Shown one piece after another: positions 53,025 to 60,110 of a DNA stretch of 60,110 nt. Each line of letters begins with the position of its first letter. The first letter of the stretch is position 1. The DNA is from Gammaproteobacteria bacterium (GTDB lineage Bacteria > Pseudomonadota > Gammaproteobacteria > Steroidobacterales > Steroidobacteraceae). The translations under genes and the position numbers were made by a program. A model generated the notes under the pieces. That model was not told where the DNA came from. It saw only the letters and a list, made by a program, of their open reading frames with translations, and did no database searches. The DNA lies in contig PLUE01000066.1 in the NCBI GenBank assembly GCA_003164785.1, positions 1 through 60,110 of the forward strand, in the 5' to 3' direction.

Positions 53025-53374
53025 TTCGGCGACTCCGAGGGAACGGTGGATGCGTGCATCATAAGCCATCCGCGGGAAAATCGGGCCGCCGGTTCCTGGG
53101 GATCGCCGGGGCCTCCCCGCGAGGCCCGTCAGGGCTCGCCGTAGACCACCGCGGCTGTCGACGTCAGTATTCGCCGTCCAAATTCTTCAGTGACTGGACA
53201 TTTGTACAATCGCTGGCAAGGCTCTGATTGTGTTCCGGGAAGTCAGCCATCTGGTACACGAGACCCGTAACGAGGACGCGGTCGATGCCAGAAATAGGGT
53301 GACGGAGTTAGTCACTATTGATATAAATTGACCAACTCAGCGCGGCGCTTCATCTCGGGTCCCGCTGCGTGTCT
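53025..53374. other. Intergenic region upstream of the molybdoenzyme genes
   Basis: 350 bases without a convincing gene. It should hold the promoter of the iorBA-like pair on the minus strand. TTCAGTGACTGGACATTTGT and nearby AT-rich parts are unassigned. Confidence 0.3.
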
Positions 53375-53782
53375 TCACTCATACATGTGCTCGTTCACGG
53401 TACTTGGGCTCGGACTCTCGGCCAGGCGCTTGGCGATGTTCGAGGTAATTGCGCCGACCGCATTGTGCGAACCCGGCGGCAGCGCGCCGCACCACGCGAC
53501 CGATCCGACCGAGAATACCAGCCCTCCCCCGTCGTGGCGATACGCGGCCATGTCGGCGCGTCGCAAACCGGCGAGTTCCGCAGTGTCCAAAGTGCCCGCC
53601 AATGCTGGCGGCATCTGGAACGACGGATCGAACCCGTCCGCGGTCGCCAGCCGCACCAACGACGGCGGGGTGACATCGTGCGCGACCACGCCGTCGACCT
53701 CGTAGCCTGCGGCGCCACCGAGAACCTCGGTGCAGGATCCGGGGACTCTCCAACCCTCTGGTCGACACGAATCCCGGAATTT
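53375..53782 (-). pseudogene. Remnant: C-terminal part of an N,N-dimethylformamidase-like large subunit
   Basis: An open frame of about 136 codons with no proper start. It contains HDVTPPSLVRLATADGFDPS, LAGLRRADMAAYRHDGGGLV then FSVGSVAWCGALP and AVGAITSNIAKRL, which is the end of the dimethylformamidase large-subunit-like family (GG.VFS.GS.AW.G.L......V..IT.N). About 350-600 upstream residues are missing. A TAG separates it in frame from the small membrane ORF that precedes it. Confidence 0.55.
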
Positions 53783-54070
53783 CTACGGCATCCAGCTACG
53801 CCGGGCTTTGTTCCTCGGCTTGCACGAAGCCGCTCGAAGCCAGAGGACGACGACGACGGCCGCAATCACCGCCGCCAACACTGCGTAATAGGTGACCACT
53901 GCCGTCCTGTCGTGCCAAGGGCATTCGATACCTTGCGGCCGGCACGCTAGCCTGTGCGGTGCCAGGGGAATAGCGCACGCAAAATGGCCCGGCAGCAGCA
54001 CGAATATGCCTGCAAGGCGTTGGCTGTACCGGCGTGGCGATGGAGCGCGCGACTTAGGCATAATCGTCAT
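53783..54070 (-). CDS. Small ORF with one C-terminal membrane helix, doubtful
   Basis: Up to 95 residues with two hydrophobic parts (GIFVLLPGHFACAIPLA and TYYAVLAAVIAAVVVVLWL). The segment GIECPWHDRTAVVTY recalls the end of RDD-family membrane proteins (HDR/HDxLAGT), so it may be the remnant of one rather than a gene. The ATG at 54070 lacks a clear ribosome site. Confidence 0.3.
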   Translation of the reverse strand: MTIMPKSRAPSPRRYSQRLAGIFVLLPGHFACAIPLAPHRLACRPQGIECPWHDRTAVVTYYAVLAAVIAAVVVVLWLRAASCKPRNKARRSWMP

Positions 54071-54077
54071 GGCAGGA

Positions 54078-54551
54078 TCAACGCGCCGCCTGCATCACGG
54101 GAGTTTCCTGATATCGGATCCTCAACCAGGTCCCGTTGCGCTTTGCCCATATCGAACATGACGTGAACAGCGCGGCGGACGAGTGAACTGTGCCATCGAG
54201 CCTTCGTGCAATCGAGTAGGTCAGCACGAACACGTCCGCAGATACCAACGTGCCCCGCAGGTAATGGGTCGTGTACTCTTCGATCGCCGGATCCGCCAAC
54301 ATATGGAATGCCCCCTCACGATTGGTCAATGCCCCTTCGCCATTGACGTGAGAGTAATCGTTCGGCAGAAGCGCCAGCCACGCGCCGCGGTCGCGTCGTT
54401 GAAGCGCAGACCACGAGGCATTCTCGCCCTCCATGAGTTGAGCGGCCAACTGCGCCGTGAATACCTCGGCGATATTGGGCGGGGGCGCAAACGCCATGGC
54501 GCCCCCCACTGACTGTGCGACCGCGAGATACACGGCGAGAAGGACACGCAT
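54078..54551 (-). CDS. Exported SnoaL/DUF4440-like protein
   Basis: A 157-residue protein with a signal peptide (VLLAVYLAVAQSVGGAMA) and an NTF2-like fold: SALQRRDRGAWLALLPNDYS, GALTNREGAFHMLAD, YLRGTLVSADVFVLTYSIA and GTWLRIRYQETP. Ketosteroid isomerase-like exported proteins of this size have no defined role. ATG 54551 has GGAG upstream; the open frame before it lacks family features. Confidence 0.8.
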   Translation of the reverse strand: MRVLLAVYLAVAQSVGGAMAFAPPPNIAEVFTAQLAAQLMEGENASWSALQRRDRGAWLALLPNDYSHVNGEGALTNREGAFHMLADPAIEEYTTHYLRGTLVSADVFVLTYSIARRLDGTVHSSAALFTSCSIWAKRNGTWLRIRYQETPVMQAAR

Positions 54552-54649
54552 CTTGACCAACTCCAAACATGCCTGCAGCACGATCGCGGCCCTATCTGTG
54601 AGCCACTGCCCTGCTTTACGATACTTCCGGCGCCGATGATGCACACTCA

Positions 54650-54680
54650 CCGCATAAAAAAGCTGCGGAATTTTTTGCGG
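54650..54680 (-). terminator. Inverted repeat downstream of kdpD, likely terminator
   Basis: CCGCATAAAAAA at 54650-54661 pairs imperfectly with TTTTTTGCGG at 54671-54680; CCGCA/TGCGG alone gives a tighter hairpin. On the minus strand the transcript reads through a stem into a T-rich run, a reasonable terminator about 120 bases after kdpD. Confidence 0.45.
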
Positions 54681-54801
54681 AATGTGGATGGACGCGTCTC
54701 GTTGAACGCCAACCCCGGCGCATCCACGGCGTCATTGCTCCACGCGGTCAGCATGCGGCCGCGACCACAATGCTGGCGGTGCCGATCAAGATTGCTTGCT
54801 T

Positions 54802-57501
54802 CTATTCCGATGAGTTGACGGGCACCGTGGTCGGCAAGGTGAACATGAACCGCGCGCCGCCTCCCGGCCGCTGCATGGCGGAGATATGCCCGCCATGCGC
54901 ATTGACGATGGCTCTGCAGATCGCGAGTCCCAAGCCGGCGCCGCCGACATCCACGTCGTCGCGGCCGCGCTGGAACTTCGCAAATAGCCGCTCCGGATCA
55001 CCCGGCGGCAGTCCCGGACCGGTGTCGTCGATCACCATGCGTACCGTCTCACCCTCGAGTCCCGCAGAAACGGTGATCCGTGTCCCTGGCGGCGTATGCT
55101 TCATGGCGTTCTCGAGCAGATTGACGAGGACGCGCGTGACCAGCGGTGCGTCGACGTTCACGGAAGGCAGCCCGGCCGGCAAGGCGACATCGACCGGGCG
55201 CTTGCCGAAACGACCCTCGAGTCGTCCGAGCGCGGTACGCACGAGTTCTTCGACGCTTTGCCAGTCGCGGCGCAGGTGCACTCGGCCCACCTCGAAACTC
55301 ATCAGGTCGAGTACGTTGGAGATGAGCTCGGACATTTCCCGCGTCTTGGCATCTATGGTCCGGGCGAGTTGCGCCCGCGATTCGGCATCGGGTCTCACGT
55401 CCGGGTCATTGAGCGCGCGGCTCGCCTCCGCGATCGCCGCCAGCGGAGCACGCAGGTCGTGCGAGATGGACGCCAGGAGGGTATTGCGCAGACTTTCGGT
55501 TTCCACCGCGACGCGTGCCGCCTCGGCCTCCTCGGCCCGCTGGGCCCGTTCGATCGCCAGCGCAATCTGGCCGGCGAAGGTCTCGAGGAGGTGGCGCTGC
55601 TCCGGAAGCAACAACCGGCGACGCTGGATTGGTTGGACGGCGAGCACACCGAGCGTCTGGTGCGTGCCCGTCAGCGGCAGGTATTGCGCACCGGCGGCAG
55701 GAAGCGTGTCGGTCCCGAGCCCCGCGGGCCGGCCATGGTCGAAAACCCATTGGGCGACGGAAAGATCGGCTCCTTCGAGCGACCCCGCGAGTTCGACCCC
55801 CCGCAGATGATGCAAGCGCCCGTCCGCGTCCGGCAACAGCACGGTCGCGCGGCTTGCAAAGCTCTCCGCCACGTGTTTGATGGCGACCCGCGCCAGATTG
55901 GCAAAGCTGCGGGTCGCGGCGAGTTCCCGGCTCATCGCGTAGAGCAACGAGGTCCGCCGTTCGCGCGCGCCGGCGACTCGCGTCTGCGAGCGGACGTTCG
56001 CGACGAGGTTGGCGATGACGAGCGCCATCACCAGCATCACGACAAACGTCACGACGTACTGAAAGTCGCTGACTGCAAAGCTGAACCGCGGCGGTACGAA
56101 GCAGAAATCGAGTGCAGCGACGTTAGCGACCGCAGCGAGGCTGGCCGGACCCCGTCCGAGTCTCAAGGCGGCGACGGTCGCCCCAAGCAGGTACACCATG
56201 ACGAGGTTGGTCAGCTCGAAATAGGGATACATGATTGCGGCGATCCCTGTGCAACATGCGCAGATCAGGAGTGCCGCCCAGTAACGCTCCCACCGAATCG
56301 CGGCCGGCGCACCGTCGAACATTACCTGTCGCCTCGGAGCATGCAGCTCGCTCCGCGCAATCACCGACACGTCGAAGCCGCGTCCCCGGCGCACGAGTTC
56401 GGTTGTCGTTGAGCGACGCAGCCACGCGCGAATTCCCGTTCGCTTCGCCTCGCCGATGACGATCCGCGTGACATTGCGGAGGCGCGCATAGTCGAGCAGC
56501 GTATAGGCGGCCGACGGGCCGTCAAGCGTCACCGTCTCGGCGCCCAGCGATTCCGCAAGGCGCAACACATCGATTCGCCGGTTCCGTTCGCTCTCGGAAA
56601 GCTTCAGAAGCTGCGGTGTCTCGACCGAGACCACGAGCCACTCCGCATCGAGCGCATCCGCAAAGCGCTTGCCGATGCGCACCAGTTGTTCCGCCTGGTC
56701 GTCGAGTGTGACGGCGATCAGGAATCGATCGCGCGCCAGCCAGGGACGCGACGTGGGCGACTGGCCCGCAAACTCCAGCGCGGCGGCATCCACCCGGTCC
56801 GCCGTGCGCCGCAGCGCGAGTTCGCGCAACGCCAGGAGGTTGGGCTTACGGAAGAACCCCTCGGTGGCGGTAACCACCCGGTCGGCGGTATACACCTTGC
56901 CAGCCTTCAGGCGCGCCAGCAGATCGTCCGGCGGCAGGTCGATCAGTTCCACTTCATCCGCTTCGTCGAATATCCGGTCCGGCAGCGTCTCCTGCTGACG
57001 GACCCCCGTGATACCGGCGACGACATCGTTCAAGCTCTCGAGGTGCTGAACGTTGAGCGTTGTCCAGACGCCGATACCGGCGTCCAGTAATTCCTCCACG
57101 TCCTGCCAACGCTTGGCATGCCGTGGTAGCGGCTCGCCCTCGGCAATATTCGAGTGCGCAAGCTCATCGACCAGTATGATCGCGGGCGCGCGTCGCAGGG
57201 CAGCGTCGAGATCGAATTCGCGCCGAGTAATGCCGCGGTAACGCACCTCGAGGAACGGCAGTTGCTCGAGACCCTCCAGCAGGCGCTCGGTCTCGACGCG
57301 TCCATGGGGTTCGACGTAGCCGACGACGATATCCGCGCCACCCGCGCGTGCCGCCCGGGCCGCTTCCAACATCGAATAGGTCTTACCTACCCCGGCCGAG
57401 GCGCCGAAGAAGACGCGCAGCCGTCCGCGCCGCGCTCGCGCGGCCTCCCGCTGAACGTCAGCCAGCAGTTCATCCGGATTGCGGCGCTCGGTCTCGACCA
57501 T
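54802..57501 (-). CDS. kdpD: KdpD osmosensitive K+ channel sensor histidine kinase
   Basis: An 899-residue sensor that controls the high-affinity Kdp potassium pump. The cytoplasmic KdpD domain has Walker A GASAGVGKT at about 33-41 and VDELAHSN; a USP domain follows (about 250-375: RDRFLIAVTLDDQAEQLVRI, RIVIGEAKRTGIRAWLR); four membrane helices (about 400-500, CACCTGIAAIMYPYFELTNL onward); a GAF domain; HisKA with SISHDLRAPLAAI; and HATPase with NLLENAMKHTPPG and DTGPGLP. It is full length. The usual response regulator gene kdpE does not follow it in this window; a SnoaL-like gene does. Confidence 0.96.
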   Translation of the reverse strand: MVETERRNPDELLADVQREAARARRGRLRVFFGASAGVGKTYSMLEAARAARAGGADIVVGYVEPHGRVETERLLEGLEQLPFLEVRYRGITRREFDLDAALRRAPAIILVDELAHSNIAEGEPLPRHAKRWQDVEELLDAGIGVWTTLNVQHLESLNDVVAGITGVRQQETLPDRIFDEADEVELIDLPPDDLLARLKAGKVYTADRVVTATEGFFRKPNLLALRELALRRTADRVDAAALEFAGQSPTSRPWLARDRFLIAVTLDDQAEQLVRIGKRFADALDAEWLVVSVETPQLLKLSESERNRRIDVLRLAESLGAETVTLDGPSAAYTLLDYARLRNVTRIVIGEAKRTGIRAWLRRSTTTELVRRGRGFDVSVIARSELHAPRRQVMFDGAPAAIRWERYWAALLICACCTGIAAIMYPYFELTNLVMVYLLGATVAALRLGRGPASLAAVANVAALDFCFVPPRFSFAVSDFQYVVTFVVMLVMALVIANLVANVRSQTRVAGARERRTSLLYAMSRELAATRSFANLARVAIKHVAESFASRATVLLPDADGRLHHLRGVELAGSLEGADLSVAQWVFDHGRPAGLGTDTLPAAGAQYLPLTGTHQTLGVLAVQPIQRRRLLLPEQRHLLETFAGQIALAIERAQRAEEAEAARVAVETESLRNTLLASISHDLRAPLAAIAEASRALNDPDVRPDAESRAQLARTIDAKTREMSELISNVLDLMSFEVGRVHLRRDWQSVEELVRTALGRLEGRFGKRPVDVALPAGLPSVNVDAPLVTRVLVNLLENAMKHTPPGTRITVSAGLEGETVRMVIDDTGPGLPPGDPERLFAKFQRGRDDVDVGGAGLGLAICRAIVNAHGGHISAMQRPGGGARFMFTLPTTVPVNSSE

Positions 57502-57620
57502 CGCTTACCTACAGGTCCTGAAAATTCATCGCGCCACGCGCGACGTTCAACGCCACACGTGACACGACTATCGTCACCCTCTGGCAGGTCAGCGTACCAC
57601 CGCTTCAGGGGCACCGGCTC

Positions 57621-59507
57621 CTAGAATTTGACCAGAACGCCCGCGCCCCAGATGACCTCTCGCGTGCGCAGATCCGGAAACCAGTCTGCCGCGCTGCACT
57701 GACCAGTGGTGGCATTGGCAGCAGCACCCACGCAGCTTCCCGGCGAGCCGTTATTGCCGCCGGGAGGCGTCACGCCGCCTGATCCTGACCAGTAGGGCAC
57801 GCTCGAATGCCGAAACGTCGCTTCGGTCCACCAGGTAATCCAGTCCTTCGGCATGTACTGGAAATTGAGCTGCGAGTCCCATTGGTAGAGCTTTTGTCCC
57901 GGCTGCTGGGTGAAGTACGGCGAACCGCTGGCGGCCGTGGCTCCGTTGATGGGCGGGGTCAGGGCCAGATAGCGACCCGGATTGTTCATGAAGCCGCCGC
58001 CCAGTGTCACCGCGTACAGATCGCTATGGAACCACGTACGGTCATAGAGCATCATGCCGAAAAAATTCTCCTTGTTTGGCCCGCTCGAGCAGGTGACGCC
58101 GCCGCCGTATTCGCAGCCGAGATCCGCCGTCAAGCTGAAGGCCATTTTGGATACGCCGGCGCCGCCCTTGCCATGCGCGTCGTAGTATTTCACCAAGACG
58201 CTATCGTCTTCGTGAATACGCTTCACCCGCGACCAGTCAACCGGTGGCCCCGCCCCCACATACGACCCAACCGACGCATTGGGGTTACCGCCGTTTTGCG
58301 GTTGGCACAACGTGTCGGTGGTCCCGGCTCCTGTGGTGCTATTGGCCTGGCAGTTCAAGTTGTCCTGCCCGATGGAATAGCTGTTGAGCACCAATTTGAA
58401 CGAGTCGTTCGGGATCCACAGGATCTGGCCGCCGAAGCCCGGCTTGCTGTTGAACTTGGCATAGGATTGCCAGCCGTTGATGAGCCAGGGCTCGATCTTC
58501 AGAGTCTGCGTCGGCCACCACTGGACGCGCAGTCCGTTGAAAAACCAAGGTGTGTTGGATGACACGAACGAGGGCTGGTAGGTCCAGTTATCGAAGTTGT
58601 AGTAGCTGAACAGGCCGATGTACGAGACGAAAATACCCAGGTCGACATTGAGTCCGTGGTTCACGTCGAAGTGATACCCGGCATTCGCTTCCGAGAAGTA
58701 TCGGTAAGCATCCGAGAGGTCCCACTGGCCAACCGCAGAGCTCGCGTCATTGCGCGGTGTGGTGGTTGCGAACATGCCAAACATCGAGAGAAAACGGGCT
58801 TTGACACCTTCCCAGTGGAAGTCACCACCGAAGCTCACCTGCTCGATCTGGAACTCCCCGGAGCGAAACTCCTCGGTCGAACCCACTATCGTGTGGTCCT
58901 GCGGGTGGTTGCCGCTTTGCAAGTAGTTCATGTCGAAGCGGATTTCAGGCGTGAAAAACTTCGTGTCGAATATCGGCGCCTTTTCACGCGTGTTGCCGTT
59001 CATCCAGCCAATATCGCCGACTGCAAACGGTGTTTGCAGGTCGACATCCGGGCCGGGTTCGGGCGCCTGGAGCGCCTCGGCTACCGTCGCCGCAGCGGCC
59101 GCCGCAGCCACGACGGGTGCGGCAGGCACGGCGGCAGGCCTCACCGGGACGTTCATGACGACGTCGTAGCGAGTCGCCTTGCTGGCGACCACTTCGAGCG
59201 GCGGGGCCACCGCCTCGGGCGCACCCTCGATCTGGGTCGTGAGATACCATGAGCCCGGCGGAAGATCGGCGAACGAGTAGATGCCATCGCTTCCCGATAT
59301 CGTTGCCCGAATGCCGCCGCCCACCCGGGTGGCCGTCACGGTCGCTCCCGCCACGGGCAGCTTGGCCGAATTGGTCACGGTCCCCACGAGGGTTCCGTAT
59401 GGCGCCTTGCTCACCGCGATGCTGGATTCCGCTGCCACGACAGGCAGCATCGGTGCCACCGCCAGCATGGCGCCCAAAAGCGCCGTCGCCGAATATTGTT
59501 TATTCAT
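57621..59507 (-). CDS. Outer membrane beta-barrel protein with an N-terminal carboxypeptidase-regulatory-like domain
   Basis: A 628-residue exported protein. Signal peptide (about 1-26, ending VVAAE); a carboxypeptidase regulatory-like/CnaB-type domain (about 30-120: GTLVGTVTNSAKLPVAGATV, SDGIYSFADLPPGSWYL); an Ala/Pro-rich linker (about 125-150); and a large barrel with alternating aromatic strands (FEIQ-type GEFQIEQVSFGGDFHWEG), ending in LVKF. It lies between kdpC and kdpD, suggesting an outer membrane passage or osmotic sensor role related to potassium supply; this is inference. Four or more Cys residues in extracellular loops are notable. Confidence 0.82.
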   Translation of the reverse strand: MNKQYSATALLGAMLAVAPMLPVVAAESSIAVSKAPYGTLVGTVTNSAKLPVAGATVTATRVGGGIRATISGSDGIYSFADLPPGSWYLTTQIEGAPEAVAPPLEVVASKATRYDVVMNVPVRPAAVPAAPVVAAAAAAATVAEALQAPEPGPDVDLQTPFAVGDIGWMNGNTREKAPIFDTKFFTPEIRFDMNYLQSGNHPQDHTIVGSTEEFRSGEFQIEQVSFGGDFHWEGVKARFLSMFGMFATTTPRNDASSAVGQWDLSDAYRYFSEANAGYHFDVNHGLNVDLGIFVSYIGLFSYYNFDNWTYQPSFVSSNTPWFFNGLRVQWWPTQTLKIEPWLINGWQSYAKFNSKPGFGGQILWIPNDSFKLVLNSYSIGQDNLNCQANSTTGAGTTDTLCQPQNGGNPNASVGSYVGAGPPVDWSRVKRIHEDDSVLVKYYDAHGKGGAGVSKMAFSLTADLGCEYGGGVTCSSGPNKENFFGMMLYDRTWFHSDLYAVTLGGGFMNNPGRYLALTPPINGATAASGSPYFTQQPGQKLYQWDSQLNFQYMPKDWITWWTEATFRHSSVPYWSGSGGVTPPGGNNGSPGSCVGAAANATTGQCSAADWFPDLRTREVIWGAGVLVKF

Positions 59508-59545
59508 CGATATCTTCCCTTTTTTTTACGAGCCGACCGGCATAC

Positions 59546-60110
59546 TCAATGCATCCGATCCAGTGCGAGGTTGAGTTCCAAGACGTTGATCCGCCGTTCG
59601 CCGATCAAGCCGAAGAGACGCCCCCGCTCGTGCGACTCAATCAGTGTCTCGACCGGCGCGAGCGCAAGATTCCGAGCACGAGCCACACGAGCGGCCTGAT
59701 AGAGCGCTGCTGCGGGGCTGATGTCCGGATCGAGACCGCTTGCCGATGCGGTCACGAGATCGACCGGAATCGGCTGCCGGTTGTCCGGGTCGGCGTCATG
59801 CAGCGCTTTGGCGTTCGCCTTGACCGCATCGAGCAATGCGGGGTTGAGCGGCCCTAAGTTCGAGCCCGTTGAGGCGAGGCCGTTGTAGGGCTGAGGGGTG
59901 GTGGCGGACGGCCGCCCCCAGAAATACTTGGGATCCGAGAAACTTTGGCCGATCAAGGTCGATCCGATGAGCTTGCCGTTCTGATAGATGAGGCTGCCTT
60001 CGGCTTGGCGCGAGAAGGCTACTTTCGCCACACCGGTGATGACGAGCGGATACACGATGCCGAGAAGGACCGTCATCAGAGCAAAGAGACTGACCGCGGG
60101 CCGAATGAGT
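59546..60110 (-). CDS. kdpC: KdpC subunit of K+-transporting P-type ATPase, 5' end outside window
   Basis: The inner-membrane assembly and stability subunit of KdpFABC. The frame is open to the window edge (LIRPAVSLFALMTVLLGIVY then PLVITGVAKVAF is the family's single membrane helix), so the ATG at 60076 is internal. Further family motifs are GSTLIGQSFSDPKYFWGRPS, YNGLASTGSNLGPLNP, PVDLVTASASGLDPDISP and AALYQAARVARARNL. The kdpA and kdpB genes should lie beyond the window. An outer membrane barrel gene follows, then kdpD. Confidence 0.95.
   Translation of the reverse strand, partial: LIRPAVSLFALMTVLLGIVYPLVITGVAKVAFSRQAEGSLIYQNGKLIGSTLIGQSFSDPKYFWGRPSATTPQPYNGLASTGSNLGPLNPALLDAVKANAKALHDADPDNRQPIPVDLVTASASGLDPDISPAAALYQAARVARARNLALAPVETLIESHERGRLFGLIGERRINVLELNLALDRMH

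Noticed and set aside
55096..56412. 438-codon plus-strand frame opposite kdpD
   Set aside because: KdpD is unambiguous on the other strand and this frame has no recognisable domain.
1..60110. CRISPR array, prophage, integrase, transposase or attachment sites
   Set aside because: No regularly spaced repeats and no recombinase-like protein were seen. The remnants are not flanked by insertion sequences that I can recognise.
1..60110. tRNA or rRNA genes
   Set aside because: I looked for TTCGA-type T-arm sequences with matching stems in the intergenic regions and saw none convincing. A covariance-model search would be decisive.

Overview
The window is about 60 kb of fairly GC-rich, densely coding DNA from a Gram-negative, aerobic, environmental bacterium. 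The evidence is a TonB-dependent receptor, NodT-type outer membrane channel, Kdp system with an outer membrane barrel, AAHS aromatic acid transporter, LigAB-type ring-cleavage dioxygenase, isoquinoline 1-oxidoreductase-like enzyme and two diguanylate cyclases. A proteobacterium is clear. A gammaproteobacterium of the Steroidobacter/Nevskia kind is my guess from gene content only. I saw no rRNA, tRNA, CRISPR array or intact insertion sequence.

Layout. 1-3.3 kb: signalling (hybrid histidine kinase cut by the window edge, membrane diguanylate cyclase) and a small zinc-ribbon protein. 3.4-10.9 kb: a CecR-like TetR regulator divergent from a tightly overlapping five-gene tripartite ABC efflux operon (HlyD, double ATPase, two ABC-2 permeases, NodT channel), with a palindromic operator between them. 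11.1-14.2 kb: three exported enzymes (two Rossmann-fold proteins with signal peptides, one type B carboxylesterase). 14.2-17.7 kb: small genes, including a Lys-rich repeat protein, YnfA, a CHRD protein, a DUF3047 protein and a HicA-like/eRF1-like fusion. 18-19.7 kb: agmatinase-type ureohydrolase and a half-deleted sodium symporter. 19.9-26.3 kb: DUF1800/DUF1501 pair, Rieske remnant, cupin and TonB receptor.

26.4-39.8 kb resembles the stress/low-oxygen loci of other proteobacteria. It holds a PCMT-erythromycin esterase fusion, cold-shock-like protein, enolase, alcohol dehydrogenase remnant, MaoC-phosphotransacetylase, PGK, GAPDH, CBS protein, PEP synthase and quinone reductase remnants, a LigD-type DNA ligase with a polymerase remnant, and nitroreductases. 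40.6-47.9 kb is an aromatic meta-cleavage cluster with LigB and LigA on opposite strands, FAH hydrolase, SnoaL protein, IclR regulator, AAHS transporter and carboxymuconolactone decarboxylase. Three near-identical palindromes in it are probably IclR boxes. 47.9-60.1 kb: PAS-GAF-GGDEF cyclase, IorBA-type molybdoenzyme, gene remnants, SnoaL-like protein, KdpD, an outer membrane barrel and KdpC.

The most unusual property is the number of genes that have lost their middle or one end. I count about a dozen. Several keep recognisable N- and C-terminal ends joined in frame: a quinoprotein dehydrogenase reduced to 55 residues, an alpha/beta hydrolase without its nucleophile, a BKACE remnant, a 3-hydroxyisobutyrate dehydrogenase remnant and a MaoC domain without its active site. 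The other main novelty candidate is the HicA-like/eRF1-like fusion protein at 16971-17654.
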